Notes: generated by a model not told the origin, from the sequence alone. A stretch of 64,000 nucleotides of DNA from Alphaproteobacteria bacterium (GCA_017427405.1 JAFRSV010000002.1:82573-146572), one strand, 5' to 3'. Positions 38,147-48,045 are shown, counted from the first letter of the stretch. Numbers and translations: made by a program.

Positions 38147-38827
38147 TTATTTAACCAAAATTCTTGTGTCATCGCGCATATCGATGATTTTTATATCCTT
38201 GGATAAGATATTGTGTTTTTTATCCAAAACAACAATGTTTCCGATTGCGGCGATTGGGTCATTTTCAGGCAACATAATTGTAATTCCACCAAGTGTCACC
38301 AAATTCCACCGACGGCCGTCAATCCATTCTAAATAATCAAGATTGCCAACAAGATTGTGCGCCGCCTTGGTAATTTCGCCGATTTCGTTTGGAACATTCC
38401 CGCGGAAAACAATTGTTCCAATTCCCCGTGTTTCCGACGGTTTTTTTACGATTGTGCCATCCGCAGATATTGGATAATAAAATGTCCCGTCCGTCCATTC
38501 TGCGACCGCGGTGTAAAGTTTTACGCGTATCGCAAGGTTGCCGTTTGATAACCGTCGAACCGTGGATTTGCGAACCCCGGGTGTTTGCGCAATGCGTTCG
38601 TTCACAAGTTCAAGATTTATTGCACGCGAATGTGTGCCAGGCGCGATACCTGCCGCCGCAATAATCGGCGTAAGGTCTTTGTCATTTGTGTCGGCGGATA
38701 TGGATATATGCTGAATCATTGCGGTTGGGCCATATCCCATATGTGCCATAATAATTCGTGCCGCAAAATAAATGCTAAGCAAAATAGCGGCAATAAAATA
38801 CATCCAAAACCAAAGATTTCGTTTCAT
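38147..38827 (-). CDS. ftsQ: Cell division protein FtsQ
   Basis: 226 residues from ATG 38827. A short cytoplasmic tail is followed by one membrane helix (about 7-27), a POTRA domain (IQHISISADTNDKDLTPIIAAAG) and the FtsQ beta domain (VRKSTVRRLSNGNLAIRVKLYTAVAEW, YPISADGTIV). FtsQ bridges early and late divisome proteins in the periplasm. It ends 2 bp before the ftsA-rpe gene, supporting the cell-division reading of that fusion. Confidence 0.82.
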   Translation of the reverse strand: MKRNLWFWMYFIAAILLSIYFAARIIMAHMGYGPTAMIQHISISADTNDKDLTPIIAAAGIAPGTHSRAINLELVNERIAQTPGVRKSTVRRLSNGNLAIRVKLYTAVAEWTDGTFYYPISADGTIVKKPSETRGIGTIVFRGNVPNEIGEITKAAHNLVGNLDYLEWIDGRRWNLVTLGGITIMLPENDPIAAIGNIVVLDKKHNILSKDIKIIDMRDDTRILVK

Positions 38828-38880
38828 TGTGGATATTATAGCATATTTTTGTTTGATATGAAAGTTTTGGGGGTAAATTT

Positions 38881-39261
38881 TTATGTTGCGCGGAGTAAAT
38901 AACCGCGTTTGAACATGCATTTGCGATACGAACCGACCGAACGCGAAGTTGTGTTTCGTGGTACCGAAAGCAGGGCGCGTTGACCAACATCCCGATATTC
39001 ATTTGATTGGAATGTGACCCAAAGGCCGTCCCAATCCGGCATACGAACCGTCTGATTCGGCGAAAGCAATTTTGCAATTCGTGAACGGGGCAGGTAAGAC
39101 GGCTTTGTTATCCCCAGGCATGATTTATGGTCACGAACAAACTGTTCCATTGTGACAGATTCATTTTCCCAATTTAGGATTGTTGCGTCATCAATGCTGC
39201 CCCCGTTGGGGGATGCACAGGCACATAAACCCAGTAATAAAATCACTTTTAATATTTTCAT
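38881..39261 (-). CDS. Small lipoprotein
   Basis: 126 residues with lipoprotein signal KILKVILLLGLCACAS (Cys at the lipobox). The mature part has two further cysteines (KSCLGI, RKCMFKRGY) that may pair. No family recognised. It sits upstream of ftsQ on the same strand with about 54 bp between, perhaps in the same transcript. Confidence 0.7.
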   Translation of the reverse strand: MKILKVILLLGLCACASPNGGSIDDATILNWENESVTMEQFVRDHKSCLGITKPSYLPRSRIAKLLSPNQTVRMPDWDGLWVTFQSNEYRDVGQRALLSVPRNTTSRSVGSYRKCMFKRGYLLRAT

Positions 39262-39337
39262 ATTTTACATTATAATTTAATTGCGTTTTTGTGGCAATAG
39301 TTTTTATAATGTGTAAAACTATATCGGGAGAAAAGAG

Positions 39338-39661
39338 ATGGCAACAAACGTTCAGAATTTTATAAAGTTGGCAAATTTCTATAATCAAATGGCCAAGACC
39401 ATGTCTGCGATATGTGTTAGCAAAGGCGGAATTCCAATGGAAAAATATGTCGGGCGTTTTTTTGCCGCCGATGTATTAGAATTTGTTGTGGAATATGGGG
39501 AACGTTTGCTAAAATCAAAAAAAGATGTGGCACCGGATGTTGTGTCGGTTATCAATATGTTCAAAAAACAGTTGGCGGGTGTTAAAGAATGGGTGACCGG
39601 TTCCCAAAAACCGATATATGAAATGTCACTTGAAGAATTCGAACGGGCGATGAATATATAA
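39338..39661 (+). CDS. Hypothetical helical protein
   Basis: 107 residues, all helical, cytoplasmic. GGGAGAAAAGAG precedes the ATG. It lies 10 bp before the secretin-like gene and probably shares its transcript. No family recognised. Confidence 0.6.
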   Translation: MATNVQNFIKLANFYNQMAKTMSAICVSKGGIPMEKYVGRFFAADVLEFVVEYGERLLKSKKDVAPDVVSVINMFKKQLAGVKEWVTGSQKPIYEMSLEEFERAMNI

Positions 39662-39671
39662 AGGATGCGGT

Positions 39672-40997
39672 ATGAAAAAATTGATATGTTTTTTGTGTCT
39701 TGGGTTTGTGCTTTCGGGGTGTATGGAGGTTCAAGACCCGTATGATATAGAAGAGGTTGAATATAACACCACCCAGGTTATTGATAATTTGGTTATCGAT
39801 GATAATTCCGTGCCGATTTTCCCGAAAAAGGCGGCACTTACCACAGATACCGCACGGCGGTTTTCGGTTGAATTGCCACGGCGTTGCACCGTGAATTGGG
39901 ATTCGCAACAGGTTGTATCCGTTGTGCCGGATGAAAAAATCGAAATCGTTCGTTTGAATGTTGGTGACCCCTTGCCAGATTTGACGGTATCAAACTATGA
40001 TTTTAGAAAGCAGGGTGTGCGTGATACATTGGATAAATTACTTGCAGGGACCGATATTGCCGTTATCGAACAAGAACAGATTTATGAACGTATATCGGGG
40101 TCGATTGTTGGTGGAAATTTGGCAGATGCGGTGAATTTAATCACTCATCTTGGGCGTGCGTATTATTCATATGACGAAAAACTTGGTGAATTAAAATTGT
40201 TTAGTCGTGGAAAGTGGCTAATTAAAATGCCGAAAAATGAAGATATTGTTATGGCGATTTTGGATGCGATGCATGGTGCCGATGTGCGTAATGTTATCGT
40301 TGATTGGGGGGATAATACTGTTGTGTTCGAAGGGAACTATCAGACAGAACGTGAGGTCGCACGTATAATTTCTGATATTGCGTCAAAGAAATATGTGATG
40401 GCGTGGGATATGGATGTGTATCGTGTTTATCCGCGGACTGATAATCCGATAATCTGGATGAATATGTTGCCGGCGTTTGGTGAAAAGAATATAAAAATGT
40501 CAATTCCGGGCGTTGTGGGGCGTGCGTTGGTTGTTGGACCAGAGGTGAATACGAAAACATTGCAAGAATTTTTGGCGCAACAGGCAAATGTTGTTTTGAT
40601 ATCCCAGGGGCATTTTGTGGTGCCTGATGGATGGCAATCGCGATTCGATATTGGTCAGTGTGGCAAGGAGGAAAGATTGGAAACAGACCTGATTGTTGGT
40701 GCAACCGCAAAGTATGGCGATTTTGGGGGCAAGGATAAAATTGATGCAAAAATTGTTCTGCGGACCAGTAATGGCGAACTTTCATCGTTCACAATTCCGT
40801 CCAGTGTTGGTGATAACTATGTGATTGTTGGAATTCCGACACATTCGTTTGTGACAACGCCGGAAACATTGATAAGTCCGTTTGCGGAATTGGTTGTGTT
40901 TATGTCGCCACGAATTGTTTCAATTGTAAATCCGGCGGATGTTCCGGATGATGCGCCGCTTGTTGGTGATGCGTTGCGCGATTGGTTAAAGGAATAA
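39672..40997 (+). CDS. Secretin-like pilus lipoprotein, PilN-like
   Basis: 441 residues. The lipoprotein signal is KKLICFLCLGFVLSGCM. The middle has two N-domain-like repeats (VRDTLDKLLAGTDIAV, MAILDAMHGADVRNVIVDW). The C-terminal part has beta-strands ending in ELVVFMSPRIVSIV, close to the end motif of secretins (E-L-hydrophobic-hydrophobic-x-TPRI). It could be the outer-membrane channel for the thin pilus genes at 9.5-14.2 kb; R64 PilN is also a secretin lipoprotein. It is somewhat shorter than most secretins. Confidence 0.68.
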   Translation: MKKLICFLCLGFVLSGCMEVQDPYDIEEVEYNTTQVIDNLVIDDNSVPIFPKKAALTTDTARRFSVELPRRCTVNWDSQQVVSVVPDEKIEIVRLNVGDPLPDLTVSNYDFRKQGVRDTLDKLLAGTDIAVIEQEQIYERISGSIVGGNLADAVNLITHLGRAYYSYDEKLGELKLFSRGKWLIKMPKNEDIVMAILDAMHGADVRNVIVDWGDNTVVFEGNYQTEREVARIISDIASKKYVMAWDMDVYRVYPRTDNPIIWMNMLPAFGEKNIKMSIPGVVGRALVVGPEVNTKTLQEFLAQQANVVLISQGHFVVPDGWQSRFDIGQCGKEERLETDLIVGATAKYGDFGGKDKIDAKIVLRTSNGELSSFTIPSSVGDNYVIVGIPTHSFVTTPETLISPFAELVVFMSPRIVSIVNPADVPDDAPLVGDALRDWLKE

Positions 40998-41001
40998 AGA
41001 T

Positions 41002-42255
41002 ATGTTTACGAAACTTGAACGAAAAATTGCATTTAGATATTTGGCGGCGCGGCGGCGTGGGTTTGGGTCGGTTGTGTCGTGGGTGTCACTTTTGGGAATT
41101 ATGTTGGGGGTTGCGACACTTATTGTTGTGATGTCGGTGATGGGCGGTTTTCATGATACATTGCTTGCGCGGATTGTTGGAATGAATGGGCATGTCGTTG
41201 TTTATCACCAAGACGGTGCGATTGCGGACTATGATTTCTTGGGCGAAAAAATGATGGAAAATAAAACGGTGGCGCGCTCGGTGTCCGCCATTGTGCCAAT
41301 TGCCGAAGGCCAGGTTATGGTGACCGCGAACGGAAAAAATTCTGGGGCGATGGTGCGCGGTATTCGTATGGATGATTTGATGACCAAAACCAACAGTGGT
41401 GTGCGTATGTATGGGCACGATTTATCTGATATTCGTGATGGGGAACTTATTATTGGGTCAACGCTTTCGCGGAATTTAGGGGTGCATATGGGCGAAAGTG
41501 TTTCACTTGTTTCCGCCGATAATGCAACGCCAACGCCGTTTGGAACAATGCCACGGATTATGTCGTACCCGGTAATGACATCTTTCTTTATGGGAATGTA
41601 TGAATATGATTCGGGGTATATATTTATGCCATTGGAAACCGCGCAAAAATATCTGAACCTTGGTGACGCGGTGACGCATATTGATTTGTTCTTGCGTAAT
41701 CCCGATGATACCGATGCTGTGCGTGATGCGTTGATTGATGTGTTGCCGGACGGATATATTGTTCGTGATTGGCGCGATTTGAATCGGGGCTTTGTTGGTG
41801 CGTTGCAAGTTGAATCTAATGTTATGTTTTTAATTTTGATGTTGATTGTTATTGTCGCAGCGTTTAATATAGTTTCATCGTTGGTTATGCTGGTCAAGGA
41901 TAAATCCAAAGACATCGCTGTGTTGCGGACATTTGGTGTTTCACGGCGTTCGATGATGCGCATATTTATTTTGTCGGGAACAAGCATTGGTGTCATCGGT
42001 GCGGTGTTTGGAACGATATTGGGTGTGGTGGTTGCGATTTATATCGAACCGATACGGCGATTCTTTCAATGGATGACGGGGCGTGACCTGTTTCCGGCGG
42101 AATTGTATTATTTGTCGGAATTGCCATCGCGTGTGGAATTTGCAAGTGTTTTGGGAATTGCGTTGATTGCGATTGCACTTGCGTTTTTGGCCACGATATA
42201 TCCGGCATGGAAAGCGGCAAACACCGACCCGGTAGAGGTTTTAAGGAATGAATAA
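41002..42255 (+). CDS. Lipoprotein-releasing ABC transporter permease LolC/LolE
   Basis: 417 residues. Four membrane segments (about 26-50, 274-300, 318-345, 375-400) surround a large periplasmic domain. N-terminal RYLAARRRGFGSVVSWVSLLGIMLGVATLIVV and C-terminal PAWKAANTDPVEVLRNE are LolC/E marks. With LolD it releases lipoproteins from the inner membrane to LolA. Only one permease gene is present, so it may work as a homodimer (LolF type). 10 bp before lolD. Confidence 0.93.
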   Translation: MFTKLERKIAFRYLAARRRGFGSVVSWVSLLGIMLGVATLIVVMSVMGGFHDTLLARIVGMNGHVVVYHQDGAIADYDFLGEKMMENKTVARSVSAIVPIAEGQVMVTANGKNSGAMVRGIRMDDLMTKTNSGVRMYGHDLSDIRDGELIIGSTLSRNLGVHMGESVSLVSADNATPTPFGTMPRIMSYPVMTSFFMGMYEYDSGYIFMPLETAQKYLNLGDAVTHIDLFLRNPDDTDAVRDALIDVLPDGYIVRDWRDLNRGFVGALQVESNVMFLILMLIVIVAAFNIVSSLVMLVKDKSKDIAVLRTFGVSRRSMMRIFILSGTSIGVIGAVFGTILGVVVAIYIEPIRRFFQWMTGRDLFPAELYYLSELPSRVEFASVLGIALIAIALAFLATIYPAWKAANTDPVEVLRNE

Positions 42256-42265
42256 AGAGAATTAA

Positions 42266-42976
42266 ATGGCGTCGATATTAAATTCTTTGTCACGGGTGAA
42301 AAAGGGCGAAGTCGTCCTTTCGGTGCGTGATATCAAAAAGACATTTATCGAAGGTGGGCAACCATTGCATATTCTAACCGGTGGTGGGTTTGATTTGCAC
42401 CGTGGTGAGATTGTTGCACTGGTTGGGCCATCGGGCAGTGGAAAATCCACACTGTTGCAATGTGTTGGGTTGTTGGATAAACCGTCGGGGGGCAGTATTG
42501 TTGTATCGGGAACACCGGTGCATAAAATGAGTGATGAAATGCGGACAATGGTGCGGCGGCGGAAAATGGGATTTGTGTATCAGCGGCATAATTTATTGTC
42601 TGATTTTACGGCGATTGAAAATGTTATGTTGCCGATGCTTGCCAATGGGGTGGATGCAAGTGTCGCCGCCGCGCGTGCCAAAAATTTATTAAAGGCGGCA
42701 AATGTTGCACATCGTGCATCACACTTGCCGGGGCAAATGTCCGGCGGGGAACAGCAACGAACCGCGGTGGCGCGCGCGCTTGCCAATAATCCCGATATAT
42801 TGTTGGCGGACGAACCCACGGGCAGTTTGGATCCAAATCATGCGATTGCGGTTTTTGAACTCTTGTTAGATTTGGTGCGCAAAAATAAAATGGCGATGTT
42901 ATTTGTCACGCATGATATGTCACTCGCTAATCGTGCGGACCGACGCATAACAATTAAGGCTGGAAAAGTTAAATAA
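42266..42976 (+). CDS. lolD: Lipoprotein-releasing ABC transporter ATPase
   Basis: 236 residues. Complete ABC ATPase: Walker A GPSGSGKST, Q-loop YQRHNLL, signature MSGGEQQRTAVARAL, Walker B ILLADEPTGSLD, and H-loop VTHDM. It lies directly after the LolC/E permease gene and is its partner. Confidence 0.94.
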   Translation: MASILNSLSRVKKGEVVLSVRDIKKTFIEGGQPLHILTGGGFDLHRGEIVALVGPSGSGKSTLLQCVGLLDKPSGGSIVVSGTPVHKMSDEMRTMVRRRKMGFVYQRHNLLSDFTAIENVMLPMLANGVDASVAAARAKNLLKAANVAHRASHLPGQMSGGEQQRTAVARALANNPDILLADEPTGSLDPNHAIAVFELLLDLVRKNKMAMLFVTHDMSLANRADRRITIKAGKVK

Positions 42977-43013
42977 AAAATAATAAACTAATAAAAAAAA
43001 GGAGAGAGAAAAA

Positions 43014-43823
43014 ATGAAAGACATTAAAAATACAAATTGTGAAAATTGCTATATCTGTTCGCGGAAACAAAAGTTTTGGGCGTGGGTTTTGCTGTTTGGT
43101 ATATTTGGGTGTGGGGTTATGACGGGGCTTTATCCGTTGGGACATAAATTGACCAATACGCCGGATTCCGCCGTAAAGACGGAATCAAAAGAACCGGATG
43201 TTGTTGTTGATTTGTCGGACCCGGAACCACAAAAACCGTGCGAAATAAACGAAAAGGTTTTGAAAACGCGTCTTGCGCGGAACATTGATGATACGCACCC
43301 GGGGGCATTTACCGCACACCAAAATAATATGTTGGTTTATAAACGGTTGTTTAATACGGGGTGTTTGGAAAATCGCGATTATTTTTCGGAAATGGCGGCA
43401 AATGAACGGATATACATGGATGCACTTGCGGTGGTTGAAAAGAAAAATAACGAATCGGTTGAACGGCCATGTCGTGAAATTGAAAGTGCGTTAAGTCGTC
43501 GCATTATTACGGGCTGTGATACGAACCAATATGTTTCAGAATGCCATTTGAATAATGCCGAAGTTTATTCGAAACTTGCCGAAGATGGTTGCCCGGAAAA
43601 TATCGAACGTTATCGTAAAAATGCGTTGGACGAATTGCAAATTGCGGATGGGGTTCGCATAAATGCAAGTGATATAAATCCGCGCGAAGTGCGTTCCACA
43701 ATAAACACATATAAAAAATTACAGATGCAAAATGAAGCGCGTCGGTATTTGAACAAGGTTGAAAAAATGCTGGACCCGGGAATTGATTTCATAATGGAAT
43801 TGCAAAAGGTTATAGAAGAATAA
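43014..43823 (+). CDS. Hypothetical membrane-anchored protein
   Basis: 269 residues. A cytoplasmic N-terminus with four cysteines (NCENCYICSRK) is followed by one membrane helix (about 25-45) and a helical periplasmic domain with conserved cysteines and TPR-like spacing (YKRLFNTGCLENRDYFSEMA; YSKLAEDGCPENIERYRKNA). GGAGAGAG precedes the ATG. First of a group of three same-strand genes. No family recognised. Confidence 0.65.
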   Translation: MKDIKNTNCENCYICSRKQKFWAWVLLFGIFGCGVMTGLYPLGHKLTNTPDSAVKTESKEPDVVVDLSDPEPQKPCEINEKVLKTRLARNIDDTHPGAFTAHQNNMLVYKRLFNTGCLENRDYFSEMAANERIYMDALAVVEKKNNESVERPCREIESALSRRIITGCDTNQYVSECHLNNAEVYSKLAEDGCPENIERYRKNALDELQIADGVRINASDINPREVRSTINTYKKLQMQNEARRYLNKVEKMLDPGIDFIMELQKVIEE

Positions 43824-43836
43824 GAAAGGAATACAT

Positions 43837-44547
43837 ATGAATATAAAGACAATCGGAATCTTTGCGGTATTGTCGATTTTTATGGCGGTACCGGTGTTGC
43901 GTGCCGAAGAAGAATCTTATGAAGAAACCGCCACGGTTGAATACGCGGATTATGAAGATTACGAGGTTTTTGATGATGTGGAAGAATTGATTGACGAAGA
44001 ATTGAACGAAACGGCGACTGTGGTGGATAATATGGGGCAGGTTGTGGTTGAAAATGTTGAAGAGCCAGAAGTTGCTGATGTCCCCGCACCACGCGCCGTT
44101 GCGGATAGGTTATCGTGTGATGAAATAAATACGCGTGTTTCGGAATTGCGAGAAGATGTAAAGGCGTATCCGGAATTAAAGGCAGATTTGGAATATATGC
44201 TGTCACGGCAACGCAATCAATGTGCACCGCGTGCCGCACGCCGGCCGGTACATAACTATCGTAACGTGAACCCGGTTACGGAAATCGAAGTTCCCGAAGT
44301 ATCAGTATCCACGGAGCCACCAGTGCCGGAAAAAACACCGGAAGAAATAGCCGCAGAAGAGGCCGCTGCCGAAGCCGCACTTCAAGCGCGAATAGAAGAA
44401 AATCGTTCCAAAGGTTTGTGTGACGATGGTGAAAAACCGAATCAGTATGGATGTTGTGGCGGCGAAGTGTTTAAGCAAGTTGAACATTTAAAGTTTGCAT
44501 GCTGTGAAAAAGGGAATCCAAACGAATGTCGTGAACCGTTAAAATGA
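43837..44547 (+). CDS. Exported acidic protein with cysteine-rich end
   Basis: 236 residues with a signal peptide (IKTIGIFAVLSIFMAVPVLRA). A very acidic stretch (about 24-70) and an Ala/Glu/Pro-rich linker precede a C-terminal Cys-rich segment (LCDDGEKPNQYGCCGGEVF, FACCEKGNPNEC). AGAAAGGAATAC precedes the start, 13 bp after the previous gene. It is possibly an envelope protein. The family is unknown. Confidence 0.65.
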   Translation: MNIKTIGIFAVLSIFMAVPVLRAEEESYEETATVEYADYEDYEVFDDVEELIDEELNETATVVDNMGQVVVENVEEPEVADVPAPRAVADRLSCDEINTRVSELREDVKAYPELKADLEYMLSRQRNQCAPRAARRPVHNYRNVNPVTEIEVPEVSVSTEPPVPEKTPEEIAAEEAAAEAALQARIEENRSKGLCDDGEKPNQYGCCGGEVFKQVEHLKFACCEKGNPNECREPLK

Positions 44548-44900
44548 TAGTGATGATTTTGCAAAGTACGATAGATTTCATACATAAAAAATATGGCGTA
44601 AAACCGGAATACCTTTGGCGGCGGTATCCAACGTTTTGCGTTTTTCGGCATGCGGATAATAATAAATGGTTTGCATTATGCGCAACGCTTTCGCGTGATG
44701 TTTTGAAAATTTCGGGTGATGGTGATGTTGATATTATAAATGTTAAAACAGATAACGCGGAATTCTTGCGCGGGGTGCCGGGGATTTTACCGGCATATCA
44801 TATGAATAAAAATAACTGGGTGACGGTTTTGCTGGATGGAACCGTGCCGATTGGTAATGTTAAAAAGTTGATAGAAATGTCGTATAATGCAACGAAATAG
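44544..44900 (+). CDS. MmcQ/YjbR family protein
   Basis: 118 residues. The pattern EYLWRRYPTFCVFRH...NKWFALC is followed by strand pairs, then GVPGILPAYHMNKNNWVTVLLDG, the highly conserved G-x-x-PAYHMNK-x-W-x-x-V/I block of MmcQ/YjbR proteins (CyaY-like fold). Their function is not established. The start overlaps the previous stop by 4 bp; ATG 44553 is an alternative start. Confidence 0.85.
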   Translation: MIVMILQSTIDFIHKKYGVKPEYLWRRYPTFCVFRHADNNKWFALCATLSRDVLKISGDGDVDIINVKTDNAEFLRGVPGILPAYHMNKNNWVTVLLDGTVPIGNVKKLIEMSYNATK

Positions 44901-44956
44901 AAAATGTTTGGAAACATGCATGTTTTATGATATAATTCCGTAAAAAGGAGTTAAAT

Positions 44957-45250
44957 ATGTCTTCGGATGCAAATACAAATGCTTTTGATATTGTTCGTTG
45001 GGTTTTGTTGGTGCCGATGTGGGTTGCGGTGTGGTTCTTTGTGCCGTATGCGTATTACAAGATTTTTGGTGTCGGCGCAAGTTGGTGGACCATTATGGTG
45101 GTGCCGTATACACTGACGACGATTTTTGAATTTTTCGTGATGCGTGCGATGGCGCCGTCACACAAGAATGTGTTTGCGATTCTTGGTGTGGTGTGCACGA
45201 TATTGCTTAGTGTGTATTTGTATTACAGTTTGTCAAATATGGCATATTAG
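44957..45250 (+). CDS. Small integral membrane protein
   Basis: 97 residues with three hydrophobic helices (about 14-36, 40-62, 72-92) and almost no loops. AAAAGGAG precedes the ATG. No family recognised. Confidence 0.65.
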   Translation: MSSDANTNAFDIVRWVLLVPMWVAVWFFVPYAYYKIFGVGASWWTIMVVPYTLTTIFEFFVMRAMAPSHKNVFAILGVVCTILLSVYLYYSLSNMAY

Positions 45251-45273
45251 AATCGTGTCATTGAATATGTTTT

Positions 45274-45304
45274 AACACCTGGTGCTTTTGGCCAGGTGTT
45301 TTTT
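45274..45304. terminator. Bidirectional-type terminator between convergent genes
   Basis: AACACCTGG/CCAGGTGTT stem, 9 nt loop, T4 on the plus side; the gap separates the membrane protein gene and the deaminase gene. Confidence 0.85.
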
Positions 45305-45311
45305 GTTGATA

Positions 45312-45857
45312 TCAATCCCTTTTGGGTTTGTAAACGATTCGGTTTTGGGTCATGTAATCGCGCAGGACCGATTCGCCGTGTTCGGGTTCGATATTGCCGT
45401 ATACGGTGATATTCCGGCGTTTGAATTCGTTCAACCAATTTGGTTTGAAACCTTCATCAAATCCGGTTATTGATTCGACGACCCCGGATGTGACACCAAA
45501 ATATACATCCCGAATGCCGGACCACATAATACCGCCCAAACACATAATGCACGGTTCCGCCGTCACATACAGCGACAGGTTATGTCCCGATAAATCGTAT
45601 GTGTGCAGTAATTCTTCGGCGTCGCGTATGGCGTTCATTTCGGCGTGGTTGTGACTGCAATTCATGGAAACCACGCTGTTTGCGGCGCATGCGATTTGAT
45701 TGCCGTCCGCGTCATAAATCGCGGCTAAGAACGGCCCGTGCCCGCGTGCGATATAGTTCGGCAATTCGTCGTATAATTCGGTGATGATTTTTTTTGCGCG
45801 CCTAAGTTTGCGTGCATCGATTTTTTCGTTCGCAATTATGTTGTCTGTATTTCGCAT
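45312..45857 (-). CDS. Nucleoside deaminase (CMP/dCMP deaminase fold)
   Basis: 181 residues. The zinc site is complete: HAEMNAI (His and catalytic Glu) and EPCIMCLGGIMWSGI (PCxxC). The N-terminal part (AAIYDADGNQIACAANSV) and the length match guanine deaminase or tRNA adenosine deaminase-like proteins; the exact substrate cannot be told. The upstream region 45858-46258 holds no gene on either strand that I can support. Confidence 0.85.
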   Translation of the reverse strand: MRNTDNIIANEKIDARKLRRAKKIITELYDELPNYIARGHGPFLAAIYDADGNQIACAANSVVSMNCSHNHAEMNAIRDAEELLHTYDLSGHNLSLYVTAEPCIMCLGGIMWSGIRDVYFGVTSGVVESITGFDEGFKPNWLNEFKRRNITVYGNIEPEHGESVLRDYMTQNRIVYKPKRD

Positions 45858-46258
45858 TTTTTTGCCCCTGTAATCTTTATGATAACTTTACGATTCGGTG
45901 CATAAAATCGCAAGTGATTTTGATAAAACCGATTCGGTGATGGGTATTTTTTTATATCAAAAATATGATTTTTTTGTGGGTGATATTTTTTCCTATGATA
46001 AAAATTTTCTTTTATACAAAAAAGACAAAAACCCTAGGAAAATCAACGGGTGCGGCGGTTTTTGTGTGTTGTGATTTTTTGTATAATGAAAAAATATGCT
46101 TGTGCCCCATGTATCTATTTGTTTTTATGGCGTTTATATAAAATTTTTTGTGTTGGTGTGTCCTTTTTGGGTTATCCGATGCATAAAAATAGGATGACCT
46201 AAATTTTCCTGGGAATGAATATAATGTGGGCATGGTTAACAAACAAAAGGAGATTACC

Positions 46259-46486
46259 ATGACTCATCAAGATATATGGCAAGCAATTGATAATTTCGCT
46301 TTTCAGCATAACATGTCCTGTTCGGGGTTGGCGAAATTTTCAGGATTAGATGCAACCACATTTAACAAGAGCAAGCGTTGGTCGAAATATGGGCAACCAC
46401 GGTGGCCTTCTACAAACAGTATTGCCAAGATATTAAATTCCACCGGAAAAACTATTGCGGATTTTATAAAATGTATCGGTGAATAA
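46259..46486 (+). CDS. XRE-type helix-turn-helix protein
   Basis: 75 residues. The helix-turn-helix is CSGLAKFSGLDATTFNKSKRW. The pattern up to WPSTNSIAKILNSTGKTIADF is the DNA-binding half of alphaproteobacterial LexA/S24-like repressors, but without the peptidase half. ATG 46259 is preceded by AAAGGAGATTACC. A TATAAT lies at 46220-46225. It probably represses or activates a neighbour such as the LysR gene 46 bp downstream. Confidence 0.75.
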   Translation: MTHQDIWQAIDNFAFQHNMSCSGLAKFSGLDATTFNKSKRWSKYGQPRWPSTNSIAKILNSTGKTIADFIKCIGE

Positions 46487-46531
46487 AATATTTTTGTTTA
46501 CAAAGGTTTTTGGTCGTGTAGGATACACCAT

Positions 46532-47434
46532 ATGTCGACATTAAAAACAAAAATAATTTTATTGAAAGAATTGCTGGCACTAAAAGAGGTTGTTGATAAG
46601 GGCAGTATTCAAATCGCCGCAGGTGAAAACGGGATTAAAAATTCCAACATGTCGCAAATGATTCGGGATTTAGAACATAGGTTTCATACTAAACTTATCA
46701 ACAGGGGCGCGAGTGGCAGTTTACCAACAAATTCTGCGCAACTTATATACAATGATATATGTGCAATAGAAGAAGAAATTGCCAAGATTTCTGAAAATTT
46801 TGTGGATATGGACGCACTGTCGGGGTCTATGTCTGTGTGGACCGAAGAAGGTTTGTTCGGAAGTTTTATTTTGAAAGATTTGTCGGAATTTTATGCAAAA
46901 TATCCAAAGATTCGATTGGAATTGTTAATGCGGCGCGAACCGGACATTTCTGCAATGGATATTTTAATTATTAAACCAAAGTTGCATCCAAATGTTCATG
47001 GAACGGTTTTGTTCAAATTCAAAACTCATTTGAAATTTTATACCAGTAAAAAATATCTGGTCGAACATGGGACACCAAAAAATATAAATGATTTATTGGA
47101 AAATCATAATTTGTGTATGGTCTATCGTTATATGAATTTGCCGGAATGTCAAAGTATTATAAAACGTGCAAAGCATTTGAATACTACATCGGATTCGTTG
47201 GCGTTGATATATCGGTTGGTTAGCGATGGTGACGGTATTACTGTTTTGCCGTCGTGGTTCCAAGAAAGCAGTGAAAAATTAGTTTGTTTGGATAACCTGG
47301 ATTTTGAATATGAAATGGAAACACAGTGTGTTTGTCGGACGGAAATCGCAGAATCACCAAAGGTTTGTGCATTTGTGAATTTCTTTATGGATTTTTGCAA
47401 AGGCCACCAAGTGCCGATTGATATTTATTATTAA
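46532..47434 (+). CDS. LysR family transcriptional regulator
   Basis: 300 residues. The N-terminal winged helix is seen as GSIQIAAGENGIKNSNMSQMIRDLEHRF, followed by the linker helix and a two-lobed effector domain. The N-terminal helix is slightly unusual because the normal 'A-A-R-x-L' region is degenerate. Ligand and targets are unknown; no divergent partner gene is present. Confidence 0.82.
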   Translation: MSTLKTKIILLKELLALKEVVDKGSIQIAAGENGIKNSNMSQMIRDLEHRFHTKLINRGASGSLPTNSAQLIYNDICAIEEEIAKISENFVDMDALSGSMSVWTEEGLFGSFILKDLSEFYAKYPKIRLELLMRREPDISAMDILIIKPKLHPNVHGTVLFKFKTHLKFYTSKKYLVEHGTPKNINDLLENHNLCMVYRYMNLPECQSIIKRAKHLNTTSDSLALIYRLVSDGDGITVLPSWFQESSEKLVCLDNLDFEYEMETQCVCRTEIAESPKVCAFVNFFMDFCKGHQVPIDIYY

Positions 47435-47523
47435 TCGGGGGCGAGTTGATTTTTGTCAAAATCTGTGATACAAGTGTCTTGTAAGTGTTGGGAGAGTGAG
47501 AGCAAAATTATTGCGAGTGTGTT

Positions 47524-48045
47524 ATGTCAGGGCGTCCAGATTGGGAATTAAGTTACAATAATATTTACAAATTGTTGTATTATGTGCAGGATGTAAATAA
47601 GCCGGAATCGTTCGGGTTACATTGGAACTCTAATCGTTTACATGGAACCATCGTGAAAAATGAATTGCCGGATGGTAGGAAAAATCATAAAGAGTGGCTT
47701 GACCAAAGAATACATGAAGATTACGCATTACGAAAATATTATGAAAAATACTATAACCCCAAGATATATAATAATGGTTTGCCACCGTATCCGTACGAAA
47801 TAGATGTGTTCCTGGGGTGGAAGTATTATGGGGGTGATATGGCTGCTGAAGATATTACATTACTGCCTTCTGATACATATGAAATGGTGGTAGAACGTGT
47901 GTTGAAAAAATTTTCTTGGATGATTTCTTATTACTTGCGACAGGATTGGTTTTGTAAACAAAATCGTGATTATGTATATGGTATAGAAAAAATAAAAAGA
48001 GTTCATAGATATAAAGACTGGCAAGAACGTGTTCGGGGAGCATAG
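47524..48045 (+). CDS. Hypothetical protein, 173 residues
   Basis: Soluble, rich in Tyr and Trp (NNIYKLLYYVQD, PPYPYEIDVFLGWKYYGGDM), helical C-terminus with basic residues. GAGTGTGTT precedes the ATG. No family recognised. Confidence 0.55.
   Translation: MSGRPDWELSYNNIYKLLYYVQDVNKPESFGLHWNSNRLHGTIVKNELPDGRKNHKEWLDQRIHEDYALRKYYEKYYNPKIYNNGLPPYPYEIDVFLGWKYYGGDMAAEDITLLPSDTYEMVVERVLKKFSWMISYYLRQDWFCKQNRDYVYGIEKIKRVHRYKDWQERVRGA

Noticed and set aside
45858-46258. Genes in the 400 bp gap before the XRE regulator
   Set aside because: Short open frames only, no ribosome sites or plausible protein composition; only -10-like boxes are visible.
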